DNA of 7,362 nucleotides from Methanomassiliicoccaceae archaeon (GCA_031260545.1 JAIRJQ010000119.1:1-7362); one strand, 5' to 3'; counted from the first letter of the stretch, positions 1 to 6,216 are shown. Translations and numbers: made by a program. Notes: a model not told the origin generated them from the sequence alone.

Positions 1-101
1 CCGCGGTGCTGAATTATACGAAGGGCCTTATAAATGTCAGCTGAGACGTCATCTGCTGAATACATGCCGATGATGCCACAGCTGTGCTTCGGCCCTGTCA
101 T
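1..101 (-). CDS. purF: Amidophosphoribosyltransferase, N-terminal fragment (runs off the left edge)
   Basis: The first 33 codons are present, starting at an ATG at 101 preceded by a GGGAG ribosome binding site. The translation has the class II glutamine amidotransferase signature CGIIGMYS near the start and ends in QHR followed by a glycine codon, matching the conserved HRG of PurF. PurF makes phosphoribosylamine from PRPP and glutamine, the first step of purine synthesis. The expected nucleophile is Cys8, so seven residues (MTGPKHS) would have to be removed to expose it; propeptide cleavage is known for some PurF proteins. The gene begins 15 nt after eL37 and is probably co-transcribed with it. 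Glucosamine-6-phosphate synthase shares this domain, but its Cys usually directly follows the initiator Met, and the QHRG spacing fits PurF. Confidence 0.85.
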   Translation of the reverse strand, partial: MTGPKHSCGIIGMYSADDVSADIYKALRIIQHR

Positions 102-116
102 GTTACTCCCGTTTTT

Positions 117-287
117 TTATTCGTGTGATTTGGCCCAGGCGTATGACCTCATCTTGGCCATCCTTCCGTATCCGCATGACGCACACTCTGATCTTCTTAC
201 ATGATAAGAGTGTTTACCGCATCTGCGGCACGGAATGTGCACTTTGTACTTGTTGTGCCTTCCCTGTGCCGGCGTTCCAGTTCCCAT
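117..287 (-). CDS. rpl37e: Large ribosomal subunit protein eL37 (L37e)
   Basis: A 56-residue very basic protein starting MGTGTPAQGRHNK, the typical eL37 N-terminus. It has one C4 zinc ribbon: CRRC (Cys20, Cys23) and CASC (Cys35, Cys38) separated by 11 residues. eL37 is a zinc-binding protein of the large subunit in archaea and eukaryotes and is absent from bacteria. The ATG at 287 is chosen because an AGGAG ribosome binding site overlaps the end of LSm at the proper distance, and the length matches the family (about 55-62 residues). It lies 12 nt downstream of LSm. Linkage of LSm and L37e is known in other archaea, including Haloferax. Confidence 0.95.
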   Translation of the reverse strand: MGTGTPAQGRHNKYKVHIPCRRCGKHSYHVRRSECASCGYGRMAKMRSYAWAKSHE

Positions 288-299
288 GATCTCTTCTCC

Positions 300-515
300 T
301 TATGGTGATATGTATATGACGTTGTCCCCGCGGACTATTGTCAAACTCAGTTTCCTTACCGATTGGCCGTTGACCAATTCCTCTGCATTCTTAAGTACAA
401 GATTCATATGCGGGTCGTACCCGTCAAGAACTCCTCTGTACTCCCTTTTTCCCTTGAGTTCGACGATAACGTTCTTGTTGATCGCCTGACTGAGAACTGT
501 TAAAGGTTTCATCAT
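300..515 (-). CDS. lsm: Archaeal Sm-like protein (LSm / SmAP)
   Basis: A 71-residue Sm-fold RNA-binding protein starting MMKPLTVLSQ. The Sm1 motif spans about residues 14-45 and includes LDGYDPHMNLVL, with the His36-Met37-Asn38 region that contacts uridine. The Sm2 motif is VRGDNVIYIS at 61-70. Archaeal LSm proteins form rings that bind U-rich RNA and act like RNA chaperones, similar to Hfq. An in-frame ATG at 545 would add ten residues. The ATG at 515 is preferred because a GGTGG ribosome binding site lies 8 nt before it, the family normally begins with MKPL-like sequence, and the length fits. It is the first gene of the LSm-eL37-purF operon. Confidence 0.95.
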   Translation of the reverse strand: MMKPLTVLSQAINKNVIVELKGKREYRGVLDGYDPHMNLVLKNAEELVNGQSVRKLSLTIVRGDNVIYISP

Positions 516-570
516 CGGTATATCCACCAAATGCCCATAAGTCATTGAGTATATGAAATTATCGTACTTT

Positions 571-582
571 CTTATTTTTAAG
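571..582 (-). promoter_or_regulatory. TATA-like promoter of the LSm-eL37-purF operon
   Basis: On the minus strand the AT-rich run CTTAAAAATAAG lies about 25 nt before the region around 550. That would give a leader of roughly 35 nt before the LSm start at 515. It shares a short divergent spacer with the Sel1 promoter. Assigned by position and composition only. Confidence 0.45.
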
Positions 583-647
583 AAGTTTTCTCTCTTAATA
601 ATTGTTCATTTTAATGGTAATTATAATATTAACGGCGATGATAAAAA

Positions 648-656
648 TTATAAATA
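648..656 (+). promoter_or_regulatory. TATA box of the Sel1-repeat gene
   Basis: TTATAAATA is a near-ideal archaeal TATA box, preceded by the A-rich stretch ATAAAAA, a possible BRE. Its centre is about 25 nt before the ATG at 677, so transcription should begin at or next to that ATG and give a leaderless mRNA. This argues against translation starts upstream of the box. Confidence 0.65.
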
Positions 657-676
657 CAATCGGTATTCCATTATCG

Positions 677-1438
677 ATGCAAAACCCCGAAAAAAGAGAA
701 AAAGGAACGGATGAACAATCGAATATCTCCGCCGATGATCTATTCAACCGCGGCAGGGACCATTATAACGGTACCGGCGTACCGCGCGATCTGGCCGAAG
801 CGGCCAGATGGTATCATTTGGCATCGGACAGAGGCCACGTCAAAGCGCAGTATCGCTTAGGACTGATGTATGAATCCGGACGAGGGGTGCCGCAGAGTGA
901 CGCTGATGCGGTGAGATATTGGCGTCTTGCCGCCGAGCAGGGGCATACGTGCTCACAGAGCGACCTCGGAATGATGTATGAGACCGGACGCGGAGTGACT
1001 CAGGATTTCAAAGAAGCGCTGAAGTGGTACCGCATCGCCGCCGAACAAGGGAACACAATGGCGCAGAACAATCTCGGTTTTATGTATGAGATGGGACGAG
1101 GCGTACCTAAGAACGACTCGGAAGCGGAAAGATGGTGGAGGCGCGCGGCGGAACTCGGGAATGCCACCGCTCAATACAATCTCGGTTCAATGTATGAGAA
1201 GGGCAGAGGCGTTTTTCGTAACGAAAAAGAGGCGGCGAAGTGGTATCGGCTCGCTGCGGAACAGGGACATGCGAAGGCGCAGTATCATCTCGGTCACATG
1301 TATCATCAAGGGAAAGGCGTTCCTAAGGATAACGATGAGGCGCTGAAGTGGTATGAGCTTGCGGCAAGCCAAGGCCACTGCGGCATAAGGGACATCCTTT
1401 CCTCGATCAAAGGAACAGAAAAGAGAGGCACCTGTTAA
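677..1438 (+). CDS. Sel1-repeat (TPR-like) protein
   Basis: A 253-residue protein with a charged N-terminus (MQNPEKREKG) followed by six consecutive Sel1 repeats of exactly 36 residues, covering about residues 21-236. The typical unit is AQ-x-x-LG-x-MYE-x-GRGV, then a helix of the A-x-K-WY-R-x-AAEQG type. Sel1 repeats stack as pairs of helices and serve as protein-protein adaptors; the partner cannot be told from sequence. The frame is open upstream from a TTG at 602 and ATGs at 614 and 638. That segment would encode a hydrophobic stretch (MVIIILTAMI), but it contains the TATA box, so the ATG at 677 is preferred and the product is likely cytoplasmic. If an upstream start were used, the protein would be membrane-anchored or secreted. 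Sel1 proteins are commoner in bacteria, so lateral acquisition is possible. The last codons overlap the convergent operon. Confidence 0.9.
   Translation: MQNPEKREKGTDEQSNISADDLFNRGRDHYNGTGVPRDLAEAARWYHLASDRGHVKAQYRLGLMYESGRGVPQSDADAVRYWRLAAEQGHTCSQSDLGMMYETGRGVTQDFKEALKWYRIAAEQGNTMAQNNLGFMYEMGRGVPKNDSEAERWWRRAAELGNATAQYNLGSMYEKGRGVFRNEKEAAKWYRLAAEQGHAKAQYHLGHMYHQGKGVPKDNDEALKWYELAASQGHCGIRDILSSIKGTEKRGTC
737..1384 (+). repeat. Six tandem 108-nt Sel1-coding units
   Basis: Units start at about 737, 845, 953, 1061, 1169 and 1277. The ATGTA of the MY motif recurs exactly every 108 nt (866, 974, 1082, 1190, 1298) without any indel. Units are clearly diverged at DNA level, so this is an old protein repeat rather than a recent DNA duplication. 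The first unit is the least typical: it lacks the Met-Tyr and has DHYNGTGV. Confidence 0.9.
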
Positions 1439-2553
1439 ACGAATGCGCCGATCGTCGGCGCATCGAGTCGATCCATATCGTAAAATATTATCGCCTCTCT
1501 CATTGTATTCTCTCCGTCACCGAATTGCATGAACTTATCAAGCATGGCGGACCTCCACATAAGATCGATTATTGCAACGGATAACGAACCGTAATAAACA
1601 TTGGTCATGTCGTCCTCGTAATCAAGCGAGTCCATTGTGTGATACGCTGAACCTAACATACTGTCCCTGCCGTTCAGTATTGAAACGTAATTTTTGAGAA
1701 TTTCCTTAGCACCTGTGTCCAATACCGGCAATGATATCTCATTGGGGTCCGCAGACCCCTTGAAATGAAGATCTCCGTTATCATCGAGCACATTCCACTC
1801 GATGCCGTTCTTTCCCGCCATGAACAGATTCCAGTTCCATTTTCCGTCACAGTATACCGGTACGTTAAGAGGATCGGATGACTGCATCGATCCCAGCGCC
1901 GCTTCCCTTGCCGCCTCGTTGAGCTCGTCCATATCTATTGTTGCCTCGGCCGCAACATCATCCAATGAGACCGATGCCTCTTCGAGGGACATGTTCATTA
2001 CCTTTGCTATATATCCGAGATCGGAAAATTTATCGATATTCTTTGATACGGACGATCTCAGTACATTCTGATCCTCATGAACTCCCGCTTCTTTGCATAA
2101 CGAAAAGAATTCTTTGTAGACCGCCGTCGCCTCTCTGAGCGCCGCCCTCAGTCTTGATCCGCTTCTGTCCGCAAGTTCCTTTGCCTCAAGTATCGCATCA
2201 TTCCCTTTGTTGTACCAGACGCCTCTGCATGAAAGGTCCAGTTCCGCTTTTATCCTGTCGCTGACATGAAAATGAAAAGGGAACTGACGGCAGTATGTCG
2301 GCCTGTTCTGATAGACCGTGCATCTTCTTTCGTTGTTCAGGAAAACGCATGATCCCCTTCCTTTCTTCAGCGCCAATGCGAAATGATCGTGCGGCTGCCT
2401 GTTCCTCACCAGCGAAGATGAGTGATTCATTCTGAAGAAGTTTCGTTCTTCCGGAAGGACCTCCGGCTGGCATAGGCAGCACATTCCGCATTCCTTCGGG
2501 CACGTCACCTTTTTTCCCATAAGTTCTGAAAAATCAATGATCAGGTCATTCAA
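1435..2553 (-). CDS. YkgJ-family cysteine-cluster protein (putative Zn/Fe-binding) with long unassigned C-terminal region
   Basis: A 372-residue protein. The first 110 residues match the CxxCxxCC (YkgJ) family: a cluster at Cys18, Cys22, Cys25, Cys26 and Cys28, then Cys69, Cys78 and Cys88 in the context CTVYQNRPTYCRQFPF, with Cys109 after it. The family is annotated as a putative zinc- or iron-chelating domain and its biochemical role is not established. Residues about 120-372 are acidic, contain helical segments, and I recognise no family in them; most YkgJ proteins are much shorter. The start is a TTG at 2553, supported by GGAGAGG six nt before it, inside the end of pyrC. A start at Met12 would still keep the Cys cluster. 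The gene overlaps pyrC by 8 nt and is the last of the five-gene operon. Confidence 0.8.
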   Translation of the reverse strand: MNDLIIDFSELMGKKVTCPKECGMCCLCQPEVLPEERNFFRMNHSSSLVRNRQPHDHFALALKKGRGSCVFLNNERRCTVYQNRPTYCRQFPFHFHVSDRIKAELDLSCRGVWYNKGNDAILEAKELADRSGSRLRAALREATAVYKEFFSLCKEAGVHEDQNVLRSSVSKNIDKFSDLGYIAKVMNMSLEEASVSLDDVAAEATIDMDELNEAAREAALGSMQSSDPLNVPVYCDGKWNWNLFMAGKNGIEWNVLDDNGDLHFKGSADPNEISLPVLDTGAKEILKNYVSILNGRDSMLGSAYHTMDSLDYEDDMTNVYYGSLSVAIIDLMWRSAMLDKFMQFGDGENTMREAIIFYDMDRLDAPTIGAFV

Positions 2554-3793
2554 AGATATCCTCTCCTGTTCGATCCCCGCATAACTCTCCGTCCTTTATC
2601 TGCATGTTCCCTCTTATAATGACGATATCGGGGAACACCGCATCCCGTCCCTCGTACGGTGTGTATCCTGCCTTGCTGTGAAGGTCCTTCGCTTTTATTG
2701 TTCTTCTTACCCGCATATCGTATACGGCAAGATCAGCATCGCGGCCTTTCTCTATCACGCCTTTGTTGATCCCGAACGCTTCTGCGGGCGCGGATGATGA
2801 CATCCTTACCATCTGCTGCATCGTGATATTACCTTTGCGGACCATTTCCGCCATCATCGGCATATACGTTTCAACGCCGGGCATCCCGCTCGGCGCATAA
2901 TCATATGCGGTATGTTTCTCATCGACCGTATGGGGTGCGTGGTCCGAACCGAACATTGTTATCTTAGCATCAATGAACGCTTTGTACAATCTTTCGCGTG
3001 TGTCCGTATCACGTAATGGAGGATTCACTTTGTATTCCGCTTTCTCTGATATTGAATCGTCGAATAACAGATGGTGTGACGTGACCTCCGTCGTAAATCC
3101 GTATGATGACGCTAACGCTGCCGAATGTGCATCCGTTATATGACAAATGTTCACTTTCATCCCTTTGTATCCGGACAGTTTGTTTATTGCGCTGTACTCC
3201 GCATGTACGGGACGATTTCGTAAATGGTCGCGGTTGTTCCTCTCCTCGTTCCTTGATATCATTGGTTCATCTTCCGCATGAACGCTCACTCTTTTTCCCG
3301 TCTGTAATGCGTTGTATACCGCCCTGTACATTTCGTTGTCATCGTTCAACAGCAATTCGCCGGTGGTCGACCCCATGAATAATTTGAAACCTGCCACTTT
3401 TTTTGATAACGTCGAAGCATCGTATTTTTTTGTCAGTGCCGCGAAAAGACCGTAATCGACGAAAGAACGTCCTTTGATTATTCTTTTTTTGTCTTCAAGC
3501 GACCTTGCATCGGTAACAGGCGGTTTCGTATTAGGCATGTCAAGAACGCACGTTACGCCGCCGTGCAGCGCTGCCGATGAACCTGATGTGAAGTCCTCCT
3601 TGTTCGTCATCCCGGGGTCTCTGAAATGAACGTGAGGGTCTATTGCGCCCGGCAAGATTATACGATCGCCGAGGTCGATGTTCTTATCGCCTTTCAGTGT
3701 CCTGCGGACGTCCGCGATCTTTCCGTCCTCTATCCCAACGGCGCCCTGCCTTAGTTCCCCGTTGAAAAATACGCGGCCTTCGAGGACGATCAT
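2546..3793 (-). CDS. pyrC: Dihydroorotase (class I type)
   Basis: A 415-residue amidohydrolase that cyclises N-carbamoyl-L-aspartate to dihydroorotate in pyrimidine synthesis. The binuclear metal site is complete: His54 and His56 in DPHVHFRDPG, a probable carboxylated bridging Lys137 in FKLFMGSTTG, His172 in VHAEDE, His218 in CHITDAH, and catalytic Asp284 in FGSDHAPHT. SGMPGVETYMPMM at 302-314 is the usual substrate-side loop. Length is normal for the family (about 400-430). The start at 3793 overlaps the AMMECR1 stop in ATGA and has a GAGG site 7 nt upstream. Allantoinase and dihydropyrimidinase share the fold, but HFRDPG and the GMPGVET loop favour dihydroorotase. No other pyr gene is in the window. 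Confidence 0.95.
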   Translation of the reverse strand: MIVLEGRVFFNGELRQGAVGIEDGKIADVRRTLKGDKNIDLGDRIILPGAIDPHVHFRDPGMTNKEDFTSGSSAALHGGVTCVLDMPNTKPPVTDARSLEDKKRIIKGRSFVDYGLFAALTKKYDASTLSKKVAGFKLFMGSTTGELLLNDDNEMYRAVYNALQTGKRVSVHAEDEPMISRNEERNNRDHLRNRPVHAEYSAINKLSGYKGMKVNICHITDAHSAALASSYGFTTEVTSHHLLFDDSISEKAEYKVNPPLRDTDTRERLYKAFIDAKITMFGSDHAPHTVDEKHTAYDYAPSGMPGVETYMPMMAEMVRKGNITMQQMVRMSSSAPAEAFGINKGVIEKGRDADLAVYDMRVRRTIKAKDLHSKAGYTPYEGRDAVFPDIVIIRGNMQIKDGELCGDRTGEDIFE

Positions 3794-4377
3794 TCCTTTA
3801 CCTCTGCGATATCCCCGTTCGGTGACGTCTCTTTGAATATTCTGCCTTCGAATGAGTAGATATTACAATTCTGCTCTTTCCACGCGTCCTTCGGAATGCC
3901 TGCCTTGCGGCAGAGATTCTCCAGATATTCGAGAACGTTCCAATCCCATTCAACCGGTACTTGCGGTAAAAAGACGCCGGTGCGTCCTCTGTATTCTATC
4001 ATCAGGCCATGTTTCCCTATTTTTATCATATCGATAAGATCTTCCCTTCTCTTTACGGCCATCGGTTCCGGCGGTGTCAGTATCGTCACTTCAACGACCA
4101 CATGATCAAGTTCGCTCTCATCAAGATCGGGGAACCGCGGATCGTGGCAAGCAGAACGTGCAGAAAGCTCTAACGCTCTCTTTAAAGGGTATGCGGGCCC
4201 CGGATAACCGATACATCCCCGTAATTCTAACGAAGGGTAGGTGTTCAGCGTCACGAACACCCCGGACGGTCTGTCGAATGCCGCCGGCAATGTATTTGAG
4301 ATGCCGCAGAACGTCACTTCATCGCAGACCGCATTCCTTGCGAACCTTACCGCCTTTTCACCTTCGCCGATATTCAT
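3790..4377 (-). CDS. AMMECR1-domain protein
   Basis: A 195-residue single-domain protein. The family hallmark LRGCIG is at residues 52-57 with Cys55, followed by HDPRF at 78-82 and GVFLPQVP at 134-141, in the order usual for AMMECR1. Archaeal members are widespread and of similar length; the molecular function is unsettled. In some genomes the family is linked to Memo and radical SAM proteins (AmmeMemoRadiSam), but neither partner is visible here. Both ends are coupled: the start overlaps the preceding gene in ATGA at 4374-4377, and the stop overlaps pyrC in ATGA at 3790-3793. It is soluble, with no signal peptide or membrane segment. Confidence 0.93.
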   Translation of the reverse strand: MNIGEGEKAVRFARNAVCDEVTFCGISNTLPAAFDRPSGVFVTLNTYPSLELRGCIGYPGPAYPLKRALELSARSACHDPRFPDLDESELDHVVVEVTILTPPEPMAVKRREDLIDMIKIGKHGLMIEYRGRTGVFLPQVPVEWDWNVLEYLENLCRKAGIPKDAWKEQNCNIYSFEGRIFKETSPNGDIAEVKE

Positions 4378-4799
4378 CCTTCCACATCGATCTTCTTCAT
4401 CTTTTTGTCTTTCTTCACTTTACAGTCGGGATTCGAATCGCAGAAGTCCTTCTTCATCTCATCTTTCGTTTCGGACGCTTTGTTCATCGTCTCTTTGACA
4501 AAATCCGGCATCGGCATGTTCTTGATGGCCTCTTCCACCCCGGATAATATCTCAATGCCCGCTTTAACGAAGTGCTTCTGTATCTCCGGGTTGAAGAACA
4601 AAGATATTATTGATCTGAAGGCGTCCTCTGCCTTCTCTTTCTGCGGTCCGATGTCCACTTTAAGAGGTATCTGGGTCAATAGTTCTTCGACCTTCTTCTT
4701 TTCCTTTTTTGCCAGATATTTCAATATTTCATCGGTGTCCATATCACTTATCTTTCTGTCGTCGTTCTTCTTATTCTTCTTGTCATTATTGTCATCCAT
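4374..4799 (-). CDS. Small charged protein of unknown function, encoded next to ArsA
   Basis: A 141-residue protein I do not recognise. Residues 1-40 are extremely Asp/Lys/Asn-rich and probably disordered or helical. Residues about 42-107 look like a compact helical core with hydrophobic positions (RSIISLFFNPEIQKHFVKAG). The tail is Lys-rich and carries Cys120 and Cys126 (CX5C). There is no signal peptide or membrane segment. The start overlaps the ArsA stop by 8 nt (ATGGATGA), with a GGGAGG site upstream, and the end overlaps AMMECR1 by 4 nt. Such overlaps, and codon use like the neighbours, make it a real gene. The position suggests a partner or regulator of the ArsA-like ATPase, which is inference only. 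A long plus-strand frame over the same bases encodes Ser/Phe-rich nonsense and is an antisense shadow. Confidence 0.8.
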   Translation of the reverse strand: MDDNNDKKNKKNDDRKISDMDTDEILKYLAKKEKKKVEELLTQIPLKVDIGPQKEKAEDAFRSIISLFFNPEIQKHFVKAGIEILSGVEEAIKNMPMPDFVKETMNKASETKDEMKKDFCDSNPDCKVKKDKKMKKIDVEG

Positions 4800-5976
4800 T
4801 CTTCTTTTCCCTCCCGAACTTTATCTTTAACGTCTCATCTTTGAGTTCTGCGCCTAAGAGTTCCGCATTCTTCAGCACAAGCGGAAGATCGATGTTCCTT
4901 TTGTGGCTTCCCACCTGAACTATGAGTGAGGTATCATGCGATCTGTATAACTCCACTTCCCCTTTTATTGCGAACGGCAACCGCAATGAAAGGATGTGCT
5001 TATCGCCCTCGGAATAAAATCTCATAGGACTCTCTGTTGCATATACTATCGAAGGATCGGAATCTCCGAATATTGTTATCGCAAGTTCATCCAACTTCTC
5101 GGAGCCCATCATCTCCGTCGGCAATTGATAGGCGAAGAACATCCTGATCGGATCGAACGCGTTATGTATCATTTCCATGTATCTTTTCTGTTCTTCCAGT
5201 TTTTCTTTGAAATATCCGATGCCTGCGTCATCAGGCAGCATCCTGTTGACGATGATACATTCTACGGTCAGGCCGTAAAGGCACAGATACGAATATGCGC
5301 GTTTCGTCTCGTTGATGACCATGCGTTCCGGATTTATGACCAATCGGATAGTGGTCCTTTTCGGATCCTGAAGTATATTCTTCACTTCCGCCATCTTTAT
5401 GTTCATTTCCTCAAGACTTTTGAGGACCGCCGGCGACGGCAGCGGGAAATCTAAGAATCTTCCGATGGTGAATTTAGCGAGTGCCACGAGTTTCTTGAAT
5501 AATCCGTATATTCGGGTCATATACCACTGCGAAACATCCGGGAAACTCAGAAGCCGTAATGTCTCGGCGGTGGGCGCCGTATCCATGACGATGACGTCGT
5601 AAGCATTGTTCTTCTCATAATCTAGCACGTGAAATAACGCTGCGATAAGTTCCATGCCGGGGAGTATGGCCATCTCTTTCGCTGACAGTTCGTCCATCCC
5701 CTGCGACAGCATGAATAATTTTACGTACTCCTCGATCTCCTTCCATCTTGTCTCCATCTCCTGGATTATATCAATTTCCAGCGCATCCAGGTTCTTCTCT
5801 ATGTTCTTCCTGGTGCCGCCTATCTTAACGTCCAGTGAATCGGAAAGGGAATGTGCGGCATCCGTGCTCATCGCCAATGTGCGGTAGCCCATGGCCGCCA
5901 GCCGCCTTGCTGTGGCCGCGGCCGCCGATGTTTTGCCCACTCCTCCTTTCCCTGTATAAATGATTATCCTCATCAT
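4792..5976 (-). CDS. ArsA/GET3-family ATPase with C-terminal HSP20-like domain
   Basis: A 394-residue deviant-Walker P-loop ATPase. The P-loop GKGGVGKT is at residues 9-16 with the signature Lys10. Switch I is STDAAHSLSDSLDV at 37-50, switch II is DTAPTAETLRLL at 132-143, and an adenine-loop-like NPERM begins at 215. A methionine- and hydrophobic-rich stretch (about 86-180) corresponds to the client-binding region of the family. Residues about 327-388 form an ArsA_HSP20-type beta domain. The CxxC zinc-dimer motif of typical Get3 is not seen; the only cysteines are Cys232 and Cys240. Both arsenite-pump ATPase and tail-anchored-protein targeting are known for relatives. With no arsB or arsR nearby, membrane-protein targeting or chaperoning is the likelier role. 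A TATA box 24 nt before the ATG suggests a leaderless start. It heads the five-gene operon. Confidence 0.9.
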   Translation of the reverse strand: MMRIIIYTGKGGVGKTSAAAATARRLAAMGYRTLAMSTDAAHSLSDSLDVKIGGTRKNIEKNLDALEIDIIQEMETRWKEIEEYVKLFMLSQGMDELSAKEMAILPGMELIAALFHVLDYEKNNAYDVIVMDTAPTAETLRLLSFPDVSQWYMTRIYGLFKKLVALAKFTIGRFLDFPLPSPAVLKSLEEMNIKMAEVKNILQDPKRTTIRLVINPERMVINETKRAYSYLCLYGLTVECIIVNRMLPDDAGIGYFKEKLEEQKRYMEMIHNAFDPIRMFFAYQLPTEMMGSEKLDELAITIFGDSDPSIVYATESPMRFYSEGDKHILSLRLPFAIKGEVELYRSHDTSLIVQVGSHKRNIDLPLVLKNAELLGAELKDETLKIKFGREKKNG

Positions 5977-5996
5977 CGATATGAGTACCGTAAGCC

Positions 5997-6004
5997 TATA
6001 TTAT
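5997..6004 (-). promoter_or_regulatory. TATA box of the ArsA operon
   Basis: ATAATATA on the minus strand is centred about 24 nt before the first ATG of the ArsA-like gene (5976). No ribosome binding site precedes that ATG (context ATATCGATGATG), so the operon is probably transcribed from the start codon itself. This spacing is nearly the same as at the Sel1 gene. Confidence 0.6.
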
Positions 6005-6021
6005 CATTATCCTGAGACTCT

Positions 6022-6028
6022 AAAAAAA
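6022..6028 (-). terminator. T7 run after the tRNA-Met gene
   Basis: On the minus strand seven Ts (GATTTTTTTAG) lie about 50 nt beyond the tRNA 3' end and before the ArsA promoter. Archaeal termination typically occurs at such oligo-T tracts without a hairpin, so this is a likely end for the eS1/tRNA transcript. Confidence 0.5.
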
Positions 6029-6076
6029 TCCATCAGAATATCACGGATGCACAAAACAGGCGGAAGGAAGATGGAG

Positions 6077-6183
6077 TGCCGAGAAGGGGGTTCGAACCCC
6101 TGGCCTTCGGATTTCTCTGGAAGAGGTCTTTATGACCAAGAACCCTATGAGTCCGACGCTCCACCAGGCTGAGCCACCTCGGC
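6077..6183 (-). tRNA. tRNA-Met (CAU, elongator type) with a 33-nt intron
   Basis: The 107-nt gene gives a 74-nt mature tRNA once the intron is removed. The acceptor GCCGAGG pairs with TCTCGGC (one G-U), followed by discriminator A. The D arm is GCTC/GAGC with loop AGCCTGGTG. The anticodon stem is TCGGA/TCCGA with loop CTCATAA, so the anticodon is CAT at 6149-6147. The variable loop is AGGCC and the T arm is AGGGG-TTCGAAC-CCCCT. CCA is not encoded. The GCCGAGGTGGCTCAG start resembles archaeal elongator tRNA-Met, which commonly has an intron at this site. A tRNA-Ile2 read by agmatidine-modified CAU cannot be fully excluded. It lies 33 nt after eS1 on the same strand and no strong promoter of its own is seen, so processing from the eS1 transcript is plausible. 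Confidence 0.95.
6113..6145 (-). other. tRNA intron at position 37/38 with bulge-helix-bulge splice site
   Basis: The intron starts with GGGTTCTTGG right after A37 and ends with AGAGAA before A38. A canonical BHB can be drawn. C32-T33-C34-A35 faces AGAG (three Watson-Crick pairs plus one A-A mismatch). The 3-nt bulges are TAG on the 5' side and AAA on the 3' side, each cut after its second base, and GG/CC begins the intron helix. An inner hairpin GGTC-ATAAA-GACC caps it. The splicing endonuclease EndA recognises this motif. Confidence 0.88.
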
Positions 6184-6216
6184 ATGTGTTTAATTGGTTT
6201 GGTGAAAATGGTTTGT

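Noticed and set aside
602..676. N-terminal membrane anchor of the Sel1 protein
   Set aside because: The hydrophobic residues come from translating the AT-rich promoter. The TATA box spacing supports the ATG at 677.
4405..4830. 141-residue plus-strand open frame opposite the unknown ArsA-adjacent gene
   Set aside because: It is Ser/Phe/Leu-rich antisense of Lys/Glu/Asp codons and has no homology feel. The minus-strand frame fits the operon by exact overlaps and has a ribosome binding site.
5960..6172. 70-residue plus-strand frame across the tRNA gene
   Set aside because: It runs through the antisense of a clear tRNA and the ArsA promoter.
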